64,000 nt of DNA, taken from assembly GCF_013927005.1 (NCBI RefSeq), contig NZ_CP055930.1, positions 2,790,001-2,854,000 on the forward strand. Reading direction: 5' to 3'. Source of the DNA: Enterobacter sp. RHBSTW-00175. Its GTDB lineage: Bacteria; Pseudomonadota; Gammaproteobacteria; Enterobacterales; Enterobacteriaceae. The position numbers and the translations under genes were made by a program. The first letter of the stretch is position 1, and every line of letters starts with the position of its first letter. Below the pieces are notes generated by a model. It had not been told where the DNA came from, did no database searches, and saw only the letters and a program-made list of their open reading frames with translations. Shown piece by piece: positions 34,660 through 43,992 of the stretch.

Positions 34660-35933
34660 TTTGTCGTCTCCTCACTGACAATTCGGTTCACCAGGCGGCC
34701 CACGCCTTCCACTTCCACCACCACTTCGTCGCGAGGCACCACGTCGGAAAGCCCTTTCGGCGTGCCGGTGGCAATCATGTCCCCCGGTTGCAGGGTCATA
34801 AATTCGCTCAGGTACGCAATCAGGAACGGGATGCTGAAGATCAGGTCTGCCGTGGTGCCTTGCTGGCGTAATTCGCCGTTAACGAAGGTGCGCAAGGCCA
34901 GGTTGTGCGGGTCGGGAATGGCTGCTTTCGGCACGATGTTGGGGGAAATCGGCGTCAGCCCGTCACGGCTTTTCACCCGCAGATTCGGGCGATAGTAGTT
35001 TTCGAGGTAGTCGCGGATGGCGTAGTCGTTACAGACCGTATAGCCCGCGACATAGTCCATCGCCTCGGCTTCACTCACCTTGTGCGCGGTTTTGCCAATG
35101 ACCACCACCAGCTCCGCTTCGTAGTGCATATATTCAACGTTGTCCGGGCGGACTGACGTCTGGTTATCACCGTTAAAGGTGTTCGGGGCTTTGATAAACA
35201 CCAGCGGCTCGGTGGGTGGTTTGAAGTCCAGCTCGCTGGCGTGATCGGCGTAGTTCAGCCCCAGGGCAAACAGCGTGGGGTGTGAATGTGGGCCTTGCGC
35301 AGGGGCGATATCGCGTTCGTTGACGACCGGGTTTTCCAGCGCCGGGAAACCTTCGGCCAGAATGCGCACCCGATCGCCCGGACGCAGCGCCACGCGGGCC
35401 TGCGGTGTGCCGAGCAAAATGGCATCGCCAGGGTTCAGGGTGGCAAATTCGCTCAGGGCGCTGAGCAGTTCGGCGGCGCTGCGCTGTAAATTTGCGGTGT
35501 TCCAGTGGTCTGCTTCGCGGCCATTGATTTCGGTAATGATGGTCAGGTTATCGACGTTATCAACCGCGACAAGCTCACCCAGAGGGCAGAAGCCATCACG
35601 GCATTTGGCTTTGATGGCCGGGCGGTAGAAGCTCTCTTCCGGCAGGCTCACTTCGTTGGCGAGTGCGTATCCGGCGATGTACTCCGCCGCGTCTTCAGCC
35701 TGCACCTTGCGGGCGGTTTTCCCCACCACCAGCGCGACCGTGGCCCCGCTTAACACCGTTTCACCTTGCGGGAACGGGATGGGGTCGCCGGCACGAATAA
35801 CGGTGTTGCCCGGTTTAATAAACCAGACGGCGGTTTTCGGCGGGGTGTTATAGGGGGCTTTTTCAAACGCTTCACGCCAGGCTTCACGCTGGCTTTGATG
35901 ATTCAGCGCGACGGCAAAAACAGTACCTTTCAT
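34656..35933 (-). CDS. hpaG: Bifunctional isomerase/decarboxylase HpaG
   Basis: This 425-residue protein has two tandem FAH-type domains, about residues 1-205 and 210-425, from an ancient duplication. Repeated features are VALVVGKTARKVQAEDAAEY and VVVIGKTAHKVSEAEAMDY, each followed by a YxAGY-type turn, then FCPLGELVAVD and LTPISPNIV. One half isomerises and the other decarboxylates the heptenedioate intermediate. It is the first gene of hpaGEDFHI and diverges from hpaR. GAGGAGTAG precedes the start. Confidence 0.95.
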   Translation of the reverse strand: MKGTVFAVALNHQSQREAWREAFEKAPYNTPPKTAVWFIKPGNTVIRAGDPIPFPQGETVLSGATVALVVGKTARKVQAEDAAEYIAGYALANEVSLPEESFYRPAIKAKCRDGFCPLGELVAVDNVDNLTIITEINGREADHWNTANLQRSAAELLSALSEFATLNPGDAILLGTPQARVALRPGDRVRILAEGFPALENPVVNERDIAPAQGPHSHPTLFALGLNYADHASELDFKPPTEPLVFIKAPNTFNGDNQTSVRPDNVEYMHYEAELVVVIGKTAHKVSEAEAMDYVAGYTVCNDYAIRDYLENYYRPNLRVKSRDGLTPISPNIVPKAAIPDPHNLALRTFVNGELRQQGTTADLIFSIPFLIAYLSEFMTLQPGDMIATGTPKGLSDVVPRDEVVVEVEGVGRLVNRIVSEETTK

Positions 35934-35970
35934 TGACTACTCCTCAGGCCGGAGGTCCGGATTATGATTT

Positions 35971-35986
35971 CATTAATATGTTAATG
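35971..35986. promoter_or_regulatory. Candidate HpaR operator upstream of hpaG
   Basis: CATTAATATGTTAATG is a perfect inverted repeat (6-base arms, 4-base spacer) 38 bases before the hpaG start. Related half-sites with GTTAAT occur at 36095-36100 and 36179-36184 near hpaR. HpaR is a MarR-type repressor of hpaG and of itself; the site call is from symmetry and position. Confidence 0.55.
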
Positions 35987-36201
35987 ATCTGGTTTTATGC
36001 TTTTGCTGTTTGTTTCGCAATCAGAAGTGAAAATTTTGTGATAGGAATAACAATAAATTTACATATATAATTAAAATGATATGTTTATCAGTGTGTTAAT
36101 AAAAATCCGTTGTTTCTGTTAGACTTTTTGCCAGAAAACGTGTTGTTTATAAAAACAGCTTTTTTGAATTGTTTACTTGTTAATGATTTCTGGGAGTGGC
36201 T

Positions 36202-36645
36202 ATGCATGACTCATTAACCATCGCGTTATTACAGGCGCGGGAAGCGGCGATGTCTTACTTCCGCCCGATTGTGAAGCGGCATAACCTGACCGAACAGCAG
36301 TGGCGGATTGTGCGCGTGCTGGCCGAACATCCGTCGATGGATTTTCACGATCTGGCGTTTCGGACCTGCATTCTGCGCCCGAGCCTGACGGGCATTCTCA
36401 CGCGCATGGAGCGCGACGGGCTGGTGCTACGCTTAAAGCCGGTGAACGACCAGCGCAAGCTGTACGTGTCACTGACCAAAGAGGGTAACGCGCTGTATGA
36501 ACACGCCCAGGCGCAGGTGGAAGAGGCTTATCAGCAGATTGAGGCGGAATACACGCCGGAGAAAATGCAGCAGCTGACGGCGCTGCTGGAAGAGTTTATC
36601 GCGCTCGGCAACCGCCATATCGCCGAACGCGGGGAAGACGAGTAA
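36202..36645 (+). CDS. hpaR: MarR-family repressor HpaR
   Basis: This is a 147-residue MarR-type repressor. The start at 36202 (MHDSLTIALLQAREAAMSYF) has TGGGAG upstream; an in-frame GTG two codons earlier is less likely. The recognition helix region is FRTCILRPSLTGILTRMERD and the wing holds KPVNDQRKLYVS. HpaR represses the divergent meta-cleavage operon and is released by pathway aromatics. It lies 268 bases from hpaG and converges with the hydroxyproline dehydrogenase operon, 1 base apart. Confidence 0.95.
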   Translation: MHDSLTIALLQAREAAMSYFRPIVKRHNLTEQQWRIVRVLAEHPSMDFHDLAFRTCILRPSLTGILTRMERDGLVLRLKPVNDQRKLYVSLTKEGNALYEHAQAQVEEAYQQIEAEYTPEKMQQLTALLEEFIALGNRHIAERGEDE

Positions 36646-36646
36646 C

Positions 36647-37903
36647 TCAGCCCTCCGGCTTTGCCAGATGGATAAGCGTGTCGATTCGCGCGGGGGAAAG
36701 TGGCTCGCGCGGGTGCGGCAGCGGCCAGCCGTACAGCCAGCGGGCGCTGGTGGCGCAGGTTTTCCCCTGACAGGCGCCCATGCCACAGCGCGAGGCGAGC
36801 TTCGCCGCCTGCCAGCTTTCGGCATTTTGCACATCGCCACAGCGTACATCTTCGCAGCGGCAGAGCAGGGTGTCGGCAGTGGTAACGTCTTTTAGCGATT
36901 CCGGTAAGGCGAATGTGGCATGGAGCGCCCGGGCAAAACGCTGCCAGCGTGTACGGGCGGCGAGGGCTTTTTCTGCCTTCCCGGGGTTATCCGCCGCGAT
37001 ATAGCCCGCAATTTCCCCTTCGGCCAGTGCCAGCTCACTGCCGCCAAAGCCGGTGCATTCTCCCGCAGCATAGATATCCTCCACGCTGGTGCGTTGAGAA
37101 GCATCGACCCGGATAGCCTGATTTTCGGTTGCGCAGCCGAAGATAAGCCCCGGCTCGAGATTGGGCACCAGTCCGTAGCCGATAGCCAGCCTGTCACAGG
37201 CTATCTCCTGATTTTTCCCGCCGTGGCGTACGGTCACGGACTGAAGATGTGCCTCTCCCCGGGCACGGATAACCTGGCTTGCCGGGCGATAGTGGGCCGG
37301 AAAAAGCTCGCCGAGCTGGAACAGTTTTTCTGGCCAGCGCCAGAGCCCTGCCGCGAACCGGGCCAGCGCGCTCACCGGCGCTTGTTCGATGATGGCAACG
37401 ATATTCCCGCCTGCACGTTTCACCGTACTGGCAACCGCCAGCAGCAGCGGCCCGCTACCGGCGATGACCACCCGCTCGCCGTTGAGCGGCAGGCCGTGTT
37501 TAATCTGCGCCTGTAACCCACCGGCCCCCGTTACGCCAGGAAGCGTCCAGCCAGGAAACGGCAGGGAGAGTTCCCGTGCGCCGCAGCATAAAATCAGCCG
37601 CTGCCAGCGGCTCGCGCCGCAACTGTCTGCGGTTTCAAACACCACGGAATGCGGTTCAGGGCGGGCAATCAGCCGGGCACCGTTAAGCAACGTAATGGCT
37701 GGCTGTTCCGCCACCGCCTGACGCAGACGTAAGGCGCGCGGAGGCAGCGAAACCTGCGGGCCATCGCGCCAGATTTGTCCGCCAGGACGCGGGTTGTCGT
37801 CCAGGACGATAACCGATTTTCCGCAGCGTGCGGCGGCCAGTGCCGCAGACAGCCCGGCTGGCCCTGCGCCGAGGACAAGGATCTCGCAATCAAACGTGCG
37901 CAT
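36647..37903 (-). CDS. D-hydroxyproline dehydrogenase-type FAD subunit (alpha)
   Basis: This is a 418-residue flavoprotein. The start at 37903 (MRTFDCEILVLGAGPAGLSA) has GAGAGGAGCC upstream. Residues 6-33 form the FAD Rossmann motif GAGPAG, and a second nucleotide motif is at VVIAGSGPLLLAVAS. The C-terminus has a BFD-like iron-sulphur or cysteine motif: CRCEDVRCGD and CGMGACQGKTC. This is the alpha-subunit architecture of multi-subunit opine, hydrogen-cyanide-synthase-like and D-hydroxyproline dehydrogenases. With the next two genes it forms the three-subunit enzyme that oxidises D-hydroxyproline to pyrroline-4-hydroxy-2-carboxylate. The 2Fe-2S gene overlaps its start by 14 bases. Confidence 0.85.
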   Translation of the reverse strand: MRTFDCEILVLGAGPAGLSAALAAARCGKSVIVLDDNPRPGGQIWRDGPQVSLPPRALRLRQAVAEQPAITLLNGARLIARPEPHSVVFETADSCGASRWQRLILCCGARELSLPFPGWTLPGVTGAGGLQAQIKHGLPLNGERVVIAGSGPLLLAVASTVKRAGGNIVAIIEQAPVSALARFAAGLWRWPEKLFQLGELFPAHYRPASQVIRARGEAHLQSVTVRHGGKNQEIACDRLAIGYGLVPNLEPGLIFGCATENQAIRVDASQRTSVEDIYAAGECTGFGGSELALAEGEIAGYIAADNPGKAEKALAARTRWQRFARALHATFALPESLKDVTTADTLLCRCEDVRCGDVQNAESWQAAKLASRCGMGACQGKTCATSARWLYGWPLPHPREPLSPARIDTLIHLAKPEG

Positions 37904-38144
37904 GTTGGCTCCTCTCAATCACCATATCGGGCTGGCATTCCGTCTGGCAGGCCAGCACCCGCAGTCCATTCACCGTGACGCGACACTCCTGGCAAATGCC
38001 CATGCCGCAGAAGGGGGCGCGCGGCTCACCGCTGACCGAACGGCGCGTTACGCTATCGCCCGTCAGTGCCAGCGCCGCCGCGATGCTGATGCCTGCAGGA
38101 ACGTCACAGGGTTCACCTTCGATAATCAGGTTCAGGGTTGTCAT
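37890..38144 (-). CDS. D-hydroxyproline dehydrogenase-type (2Fe-2S) subunit (gamma)
   Basis: This is an 84-residue ferredoxin-like protein. CGMGICQECRVTVNG and a later Cys in VLACQTE supply the four ligands of a plant-type 2Fe-2S cluster (C-x4-C-x2-C and a distant C). This small subunit links the two flavin subunits in heteromeric amino-acid dehydrogenases. It overlaps both neighbours (4 bases with the upstream oxidase gene, 14 with the downstream one), so all three are translated together. Confidence 0.85.
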   Translation of the reverse strand: MTTLNLIIEGEPCDVPAGISIAAALALTGDSVTRRSVSGEPRAPFCGMGICQECRVTVNGLRVLACQTECQPDMVIERSQHAHV

Positions 38145-39244
38145 GCGATGGCCTCATGTTTGTGCAGCCGCGCGGGGAGCCAGGCATCCGGGAAAACGGG
38201 CGGACGTTCGCCGAGGATCTGTGCGCAGAGCAGTTCGGCGGTTGCGGGGGCGGTGGTGACGCCCAGCCCTTCGTGCCCCAGCGCCAGCCAGACTCCCGGG
38301 CGCGTGGGATGCGGGCCGATGAGCGGGTTGCCGTCTGCCGATGCGGCACGAAAACCGCTCCAGCAGCGGATGATATTCAGACTCTCCAGCGAGGGTAAAA
38401 AATGACGCGCGCGCGCCAGCATGGTTGCCAGAAGGGGCAGATCTATCTCGCGGTCGGTGTTGTCGAACTGGCGGGAAGAGCCAATCAGCAGTTGCCCGGT
38501 CGGGCGCGGCTGGATATTAAACGCCACCGACGTGCCACCCGAATGAGCGCTGGCACCGTACCCCAACTCGACCAGCTGATGGCTGAGCAACGGGCCGTAG
38601 CGATCGGTGATCGCCAGCTGGCCTTTTTTCGCCCGCAGCCAGTTTTCATCCAGCAGCCTGTTGGCACCCAGCCCGCAGGCAATGACGATGGTGCCCGCCC
38701 GCAGGCGTTTGCCGCTATGCAGGGTGACGTAAGGGGCATCGACTGCACGGGCGCGGTCACGAAGATGCGTGATATCAGCATCCTCAATAAACCAGCGGGC
38801 GACGTTCGGCGCGTAAACAATTCCGTCTCCGGGTACCCACAGCCCGCCGCTGAGCCGGGAGGTGAGCAGGGGTTCACGTGTGGCAAGCTGGTCGCGGGTC
38901 TGCATGTCGCTGGCAACCTGGTATTGCGCCATCCGCTGTTGCTTTTCCTCTGCCAGCTCAAGCTCCTGCGGCGTTTCCGCCAGCCACAGCGTGCCGCACC
39001 CGCGCCAGGCGCAGCTTTCCGGCATGTGGGGCGTCAGTTCCCGCCAGCGCGCCAGTGACCAGGCTGAGAGGGTCAGTTCGGCGGGATCGTCATCCATACA
39101 CACCAGATGACCCATTCCTGCCGCCGTTGCACCCGCGTTGCCGTCGTCTACCAGCGTGACCCGCTGCCCGCGCTTTGCCAGTTGCCAGGCGCAGGCGGCG
39201 CCGATGATCCCGGCACCGATGACAATGACGTCACTTTCGGTCAC
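38141..39244 (-). CDS. D-hydroxyproline dehydrogenase-type FAD subunit (beta), DAO family
   Basis: This is a 367-residue D-amino-acid-oxidase family protein that starts at a GTG overlapping the epimerase stop. The FAD motif is [20 protein letters not shown] at residues 5-24. The C-terminal part has [20 protein letters not shown] and [14 protein letters not shown], the usual second flavin-contact region of this family. As the beta subunit it would bind the substrate imino acid. It sits between the epimerase and the 2Fe-2S subunit, in pathway order. Confidence 0.86.
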   Translation of the reverse strand: MTESDVIVIGAGIIGAACAWQLAKRGQRVTLVDDGNAGATAAGMGHLVCMDDDPAELTLSAWSLARWRELTPHMPESCAWRGCGTLWLAETPQELELAEEKQQRMAQYQVASDMQTRDQLATREPLLTSRLSGGLWVPGDGIVYAPNVARWFIEDADITHLRDRARAVDAPYVTLHSGKRLRAGTIVIACGLGANRLLDENWLRAKKGQLAITDRYGPLLSHQLVELGYGASAHSGGTSVAFNIQPRPTGQLLIGSSRQFDNTDREIDLPLLATMLARARHFLPSLESLNIIRCWSGFRAASADGNPLIGPHPTRPGVWLALGHEGLGVTTAPATAELLCAQILGERPPVFPDAWLPARLHKHEAIA

Positions 39245-40182
39245 AACGTGATCCCCCAGCGGAACGGATCGTCAGGATTGAGGATCAACCGGTTATCGCC
39301 GCAGACCCACGCCTCTCCGCGGATCGTCGGGATGATTTTGCTGCCCTGCGGCACGAAATGGGCGGTAAATTCGCTGCCGATAATGCTCGCCTGCCGCCAG
39401 CTTTCCCCGGGCCTGAGTTTGCCGTCCCCGGCCAGACAGGCCAGCTTGGCGCTGGTGCCGGTGCCGCAGGGGGAGCGATCCCAGGCTTTACCCGGGCAGA
39501 GCACAAAGCTGCGGCTGTTTGCCCGGTCATCTTCTGCGAAGAGTTCAATATGGTCGATAATGCCGTCATGTTCGCCACGAATGCCCGCACGTTCTAACCC
39601 TTCCCGGATTGCCCAGGCATACTCCGTTAACTGCGGGATCTGGTCCGGTATCACGGCGAACGGATGATCGTTGACGAGGAAGAACCAGTTCCCGCCCCAG
39701 GCGATATCGCCCGTTACCGTGCCGTGTGTGGTTTCAACCTGCACCTGTTTGCGCCAGCGATACGCCGGGACGTTCTCTACCGAAACGCTGCCATCCGCGT
39801 GCAGCGTGGCGGTCACATCACCCACCGGGGTTTCAATCAGATGTTTACCGGGCTGAATGCGGCCAAGCCAGGCCAGCGAGGCGATAAGGCCGATCGTGCC
39901 GTGGCCGCACATGTTCAGAAAACCGCTGTTGTTGAAGAAGATTACCCCCGCCGTGGCCTGCGGTGACATGGGCTCGCAGAGCAGGGCACCGACCAGGACA
40001 TCGTTACCGCGCGGCTCAAGGATGATGGCTTTGCGCCAGTCGTCATAGTCGCGGGCGAAGCGATCCCGGCGCTCGGCCATATTTCCTGTGCCCAGATCCG
40101 GAAAACCGTCGATCACCAGGCGGGTTGGTTCGCCGCCGGTGTGGGAGTCAATTACTCTCAGTTCGCTGTGCTGCGCTGTCAT
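39241..40182 (-). CDS. 4-hydroxyproline 2-epimerase
   Basis: This is a 313-residue proline-racemase superfamily protein. Both catalytic cysteines are present: Cys92 in NMCGHGTIG and Cys239 in [10 protein letters not shown]. Two cysteines mark epimerases and racemases; the related trans-3-hydroxyproline dehydratases have Thr at the second place. The enzyme converts trans-4-hydroxy-L-proline to cis-4-hydroxy-D-proline (LhpA/HypRE type). The neighbouring dehydrogenase, deaminase and semialdehyde dehydrogenase confirm the pathway. CGGAGATCCC precedes the start. It is the first gene of the four-gene minus-strand operon. Confidence 0.92.
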   Translation of the reverse strand: MTAQHSELRVIDSHTGGEPTRLVIDGFPDLGTGNMAERRDRFARDYDDWRKAIILEPRGNDVLVGALLCEPMSPQATAGVIFFNNSGFLNMCGHGTIGLIASLAWLGRIQPGKHLIETPVGDVTATLHADGSVSVENVPAYRWRKQVQVETTHGTVTGDIAWGGNWFFLVNDHPFAVIPDQIPQLTEYAWAIREGLERAGIRGEHDGIIDHIELFAEDDRANSRSFVLCPGKAWDRSPCGTGTSAKLACLAGDGKLRPGESWRQASIIGSEFTAHFVPQGSKIIPTIRGEAWVCGDNRLILNPDDPFRWGITL

Positions 40183-40490
40183 GGGATCTCCGGAAAGTTA
40201 ATACCTTGTTGCTAAATGCTGGCGTAAGGCTGGCATTCCTGCTTGATCGCTTTCGCCACCAGAAATGACGAAATCAGCACAGTGACCGGTTTCATTCTTA
40301 AGTGAAATTCATATTTATTTCTTATTAATCATTCTGTTGATGGTGTGGTAAACCAAAAAAGGCAACAGCGCCAGTGGATGAAACAGGGTAAATCATAAAC
40401 CTGTGGCAGGATCGCAAAACGCGGTTAGGGCGCTTGATGAGTTAACGAAAAGTTAATAAAGATCCAGCTCACTAATCGGGAGGAAGCGTT
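40183..40490. promoter_or_regulatory. Divergent promoter region of the hydroxyproline cluster
   Basis: These 308 bases separate the epimerase operon from the PAS-AraC regulator and contain no gene. They are A+T-rich in the middle. GTGAAATTCAT at 40302-40312 resembles the palindrome GTGAATATTCAC that precedes the deaminase gene at 41388-41399, so both could be sites for one regulator. No clear core promoter was fixed. Confidence 0.5.
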
Positions 40491-41306
40491 ATGTCCTGTG
40501 TTATTGATGATGTGCTGGCACCCTCGCCAGCGCTGGAAGTGGCTGAACTGAGCCAGATCTGTGAAGGGCTGGCGCGTCAGCGTCCGGACAATATTCAGAC
40601 GTTGCTTCATGCAATGGCGTTGATTGCGCCGCTGCTGAATGCCATTCCTAATGTGGTGTTTTTTGTTAAAGACGTGCAGGCGCGCTATCTGATGGTCAAT
40701 ATGACCCTGGCCAGGCGCTGCGGGTTTAAGACGGTGGTTTCTCTGCTGGGGAAAACCTCTGCCGATGTTTTCCCTTCCGCGCTGGGGCAGGGCTATACCG
40801 AGCAGGATATGCGGGTGCTGCGCGAAGGCGTGACGCTGCGCGATCAGCTGGAGATGCATCTCTACAATGGCCGCGAGCGCGGCTGGTGTCTGACCCAGAA
40901 GCTGGCGCTGCGGGATGCCCAGGGTCAGGTGATCGGCATGGCGGGCATTTCGCACGACCTTCAGGAAGCGCAGGCGCGCCACCCGGCGTGGCAGCGGCTG
41001 GCGATCGTCGACGAGCATATTCGCAATCATTATCACCGGCCGATCGCGATGGAGGAGCTCACCGCGCTGAGCGGCATGTCGGTGGCGCAAATCGAACGCT
41101 ACTGTAAGCGTATTTTTCACCTCACCCCGCGTCAGATGATCCACAAAGTCCGGCTGGAAAAAGCGACCGAATTGCTGGCGGGCGATACGCCGATTACCGA
41201 TATTGCCCTGCAATGTGGCTATACCGATCACAGCGCTTTTAGCCGCCAGTTCAAGGCCATGACCGGCTCCACACCGCGTGATTTTCGCGTCACGCTGGCC
41301 GGGTAA
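40491..41306 (+). CDS. PAS-AraC regulator of the hydroxyproline cluster
   Basis: This is a 271-residue protein. A PAS domain at about residues 45-155 (AIPNVVFFVKDVQARYLMVN, GMAGISHDLQEAQ) is followed by an AraC DNA-binding domain at about 168-268 (AMEELTALSGMSVAQIERYC, ITDIALQCGYTDHSAFSRQF). GGGAGGAAG precedes the start. PAS-AraC regulators are often found with hydroxyproline or other amino-acid catabolic genes. It lies between the divergent operons and probably activates both; the effector is unknown, perhaps hydroxyproline or an intermediate. Confidence 0.86.
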   Translation: MSCVIDDVLAPSPALEVAELSQICEGLARQRPDNIQTLLHAMALIAPLLNAIPNVVFFVKDVQARYLMVNMTLARRCGFKTVVSLLGKTSADVFPSALGQGYTEQDMRVLREGVTLRDQLEMHLYNGRERGWCLTQKLALRDAQGQVIGMAGISHDLQEAQARHPAWQRLAIVDEHIRNHYHRPIAMEELTALSGMSVAQIERYCKRIFHLTPRQMIHKVRLEKATELLAGDTPITDIALQCGYTDHSAFSRQFKAMTGSTPRDFRVTLAG

Positions 41307-41387
41307 GAGAAACGCACTGTGCTAATTTCGTCATCAAAGGGGAGGAAAACCACCAAGCCGTCGGCCGCCTGAAACGTCAATCTGTCA

Positions 41388-41399
41388 GTGAATATTCAC
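41388..41399. promoter_or_regulatory. Palindrome upstream of the deaminase operon
   Basis: GTGAATATTCAC is a perfect 12-base palindrome 46 bases before the deaminase start. A second partial copy, ATTCATTCAC, follows at 41401-41410. It may be an operator or activator site; no regulator can be assigned with certainty. Confidence 0.45.
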
Positions 41400-41444
41400 C
41401 ATTCATTCACTTTGATTTAACAAATTGACGACAAGGAACCGAAC

Positions 41445-42365
41445 ATGAGCAAGAAAGCCATTCACTGGAGCGGTGTATTCCCGGCAGTCAGTACCCAGTT
41501 TCGTCGCGACTACTCTGTCGATCTGGATGCCACCCATGCGGTGATGAAAAACCTGGTCAAGGATGGTGTTTCCGGCCTGGTGGTGTGCGGCAGCGTGGGC
41601 GAGAACACCTCTCTGACCACGCAGGAAAAGCTGCAAATTATCGAAGTAGCGAAAGACGCTGCGGGTGGCCAGATCCCGGTTATTGCCGGTGTCGCCGAAT
41701 TTACCACCGCCTTTGCGCAGAAGATGGCGAAAGAGGCCGAGCGTGTGGGTGTGGACGGCATTATGGTGATGCCCGCGCTGGTTTACTCTTCAAAACCGCA
41801 TGAAACTGCGGCCCACTTCCGCAGCGTGGCAACCGCCACTGACCTGCCAATCATGGTCTACAACAACCCGCCAATCTACAAAAACGACGTGACGCCGGAT
41901 ATCCTGGCGACACTCACCGACTGCGACAACATCGTTTGCTTTAAAGACTCTTCCGGTGATACCAGCCGTTTTATCGACCTGCGTAATTCCGTTGGCGACC
42001 GCTTTGTGCTGTTCGCCGGGCTGGATGACGTGGTGGTTGAGAGCATCGCCGTGGGGGCGGAAGGCTGGATCTCCGGGATGTCGAACGCGTTCCCGCGCGA
42101 AGGGGAAACGTTATTCCGCCTGGCAAAACAGCAGCGCTATGAAGAAGCGATGGCGCTTTACCGCTGGTTTATGCCGCTGCTGCATCTGGATGCGCGCCCG
42201 GATCTGGTGCAGTGCATCAAACTCTGCGAGGAGCTGCTGGGCCGTGGTAGCGAGATTACCCGTCCGCCGCGCCTGGCGCTGGAAGGGGACACCCGTGCAG
42301 AAGTGGTAGCGATTGTCGAGAAGGCGCTGGCGACTCGCCCACAGCTGCCAGACGTCGGCCTTTAA
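41445..42365 (+). CDS. 1-pyrroline-4-hydroxy-2-carboxylate deaminase (DapA family)
   Basis: This is a 306-residue (beta/alpha)8 protein of the dihydrodipicolinate synthase superfamily. The Schiff-base Lys167 is in VCFKDSSGD, the catalytic Tyr139 in VYNNPP, and the glycine-rich loop is CGSVGENTSLT. In the hydroxyproline pathway such enzymes deaminate pyrroline-4-hydroxy-2-carboxylate to 2-oxoglutarate semialdehyde and ammonia. The placement between the epimerase/dehydrogenase operon and a semialdehyde dehydrogenase makes this reaction much more likely than dihydrodipicolinate synthesis. It is the first gene of the plus-strand operon. Confidence 0.9.
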   Translation: MSKKAIHWSGVFPAVSTQFRRDYSVDLDATHAVMKNLVKDGVSGLVVCGSVGENTSLTTQEKLQIIEVAKDAAGGQIPVIAGVAEFTTAFAQKMAKEAERVGVDGIMVMPALVYSSKPHETAAHFRSVATATDLPIMVYNNPPIYKNDVTPDILATLTDCDNIVCFKDSSGDTSRFIDLRNSVGDRFVLFAGLDDVVVESIAVGAEGWISGMSNAFPREGETLFRLAKQQRYEEAMALYRWFMPLLHLDARPDLVQCIKLCEELLGRGSEITRPPRLALEGDTRAEVVAIVEKALATRPQLPDVGL

Positions 42366-42379
42366 GGAAAGGAGTGACG

Positions 42380-43987
42380 ATGACTTTACCTCTCTGTGTA
42401 ACAGGCCAGCAGTTTATCGCCGGACGCCGCGTGGCAAGCGGTGAGGCGACGCTGCCGGGCCTGCGTGCCGCTGACGGTGAACCCACCGGATACCGCTTTT
42501 ACCCGGCCTCCCGCGAGGAGGCCGCCGCTGCGGCACTGGCGGCCGAACAGGCGTTCCCTGTTTATTCTCAGACCTCGCCTGAGGCGCGCGCCCGCTTTCT
42601 CGATACCCTCGCCGACGAGCTGGATTTACTCGGCGAGGACTTTTTTACCATCGCGCACCAGGAGACGGCGCTGCCGTTGCCACGCTTGCAGGGAGAGCGC
42701 GCCAGGACCAGTAATCAGCTACGCCTGTTCGCCGGCGTGCTGCGCCGCGGGGATACCTTCGGCGTACGTATCGATACCGCTCTGCCTGCGCGCCAGCCGC
42801 TGCCGCGCCCGGATCTGCGCCAGTACCTGACGGCGCTGGGCCCGGTGGCGGTCTTCGGTGCCAGCAATTTCCCGCTGGCGTTTTCCACCGCGGGGGGCGA
42901 TACCGCCTCCGCGCTGGCGGCGGGCTGTCCGGTGGTGGTGAAAGCCCATCCGGGGCATATGGCGACGGCGGAGCTCACCGCCCAGGCCATTGTGCGTGCG
43001 GTGGAAAAAGCCGCACTGCCTGCGGGCGTGTTTAACATGATTTTCGGCACCGACATTGGCGCGGAGCTGGTGCGTCATCCGGCGATCCAGGCGGTCGGGT
43101 TTACCGGCTCGCTGAGCGGGGGTAAGGCGCTCTGGCAGCTTGCGCAGCAGCGTCCGCAGCCGATCCCGGTCTTTGCGGAAATGTCGGCCATTAACCCACT
43201 GATTATTCTGCCGCAGGCGTTAGCCAGCCGGGCAGAGGGGCTGGCGAAGGCGCTGGTGGCCTCTTTTACTCTCGGCTGCGGCCAGTTTTGTACCAAGCCC
43301 GGGCTGATCCTCGTCTTGCGGGGTGAAGGTATGAGCCGCTTCACGCATACGCTGAAAGAGGAGGTGGATCAGGCTCCGGCGCAGACCATGCTCAATGCCC
43401 CGACGCTTGCCCATTATCAAGATGGCGTCAGCGCGTTTGAGGCACATCCCGACATGCAACGGCTGGCGGGCAACGATGAGGCGGTTCGCGGGCAGGCACA
43501 GGCGCGCCTGTATCAGGCCCCGGTCTCGCTGCTGCTGACGCAGGAACCTCTGTTGCAGCACGAGGTGTTTGGCCCGCTGGCGGTGCTGGTAGAGGTGGCC
43601 GACGAGGCTGAAATGCAGGCAGTTCTGCGCGCCATTCAGGGCCAACTGACCGCAACGGTTCACGCGGAATCTGACGACGGCCCGCTGGCACAACGCCTGC
43701 TGCCTGCCCTGAGCGAAAAAGCCGGACGCGTGCTGTTCAACGGTTACCCGACCGGCGTGGAAGTGTGCGATGCGATGGTGCATGGCGGCCCGTGGCCTGC
43801 CACCACCGATTCACGCGGGACCTCCGTTGGAAGTAAATCCATCGAACGTTTTTTGCGTCCGGTGTGCCTGCAAAATGTGCCCGCCGCACTGCTGCCGCCT
43901 GCTGTCCAGGATGCTAACCCTCTGAACCTGCTGCGCCTGATTAACGGGCAGTGGACCCGGGAAGCCATTTCCCCCTCTGTTGACTGA
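42380..43987 (+). CDS. 2-oxoglutarate semialdehyde (2,5-dioxovalerate) dehydrogenase
   Basis: This is a 535-residue aldehyde dehydrogenase. The start at 42380 has GGAAAGGAG upstream; GTG two codons earlier is an alternative. The longer length and motifs are those of the alpha-ketoglutaric semialdehyde dehydrogenase branch: GASNFPLAFSTAGGDTASAL, FTGSLSGGKAL, EMSAINPLI with the general-base Glu, and the nucleophilic Cys in LGCGQFCTKPG. It oxidises 2-oxoglutarate semialdehyde to 2-oxoglutarate, the end of the pathway. The deaminase stop lies 14 bases upstream. Confidence 0.9.
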   Translation: MTLPLCVTGQQFIAGRRVASGEATLPGLRAADGEPTGYRFYPASREEAAAAALAAEQAFPVYSQTSPEARARFLDTLADELDLLGEDFFTIAHQETALPLPRLQGERARTSNQLRLFAGVLRRGDTFGVRIDTALPARQPLPRPDLRQYLTALGPVAVFGASNFPLAFSTAGGDTASALAAGCPVVVKAHPGHMATAELTAQAIVRAVEKAALPAGVFNMIFGTDIGAELVRHPAIQAVGFTGSLSGGKALWQLAQQRPQPIPVFAEMSAINPLIILPQALASRAEGLAKALVASFTLGCGQFCTKPGLILVLRGEGMSRFTHTLKEEVDQAPAQTMLNAPTLAHYQDGVSAFEAHPDMQRLAGNDEAVRGQAQARLYQAPVSLLLTQEPLLQHEVFGPLAVLVEVADEAEMQAVLRAIQGQLTATVHAESDDGPLAQRLLPALSEKAGRVLFNGYPTGVEVCDAMVHGGPWPATTDSRGTSVGSKSIERFLRPVCLQNVPAALLPPAVQDANPLNLLRLINGQWTREAISPSVD

Positions 43988-43992
43988 AGGGC

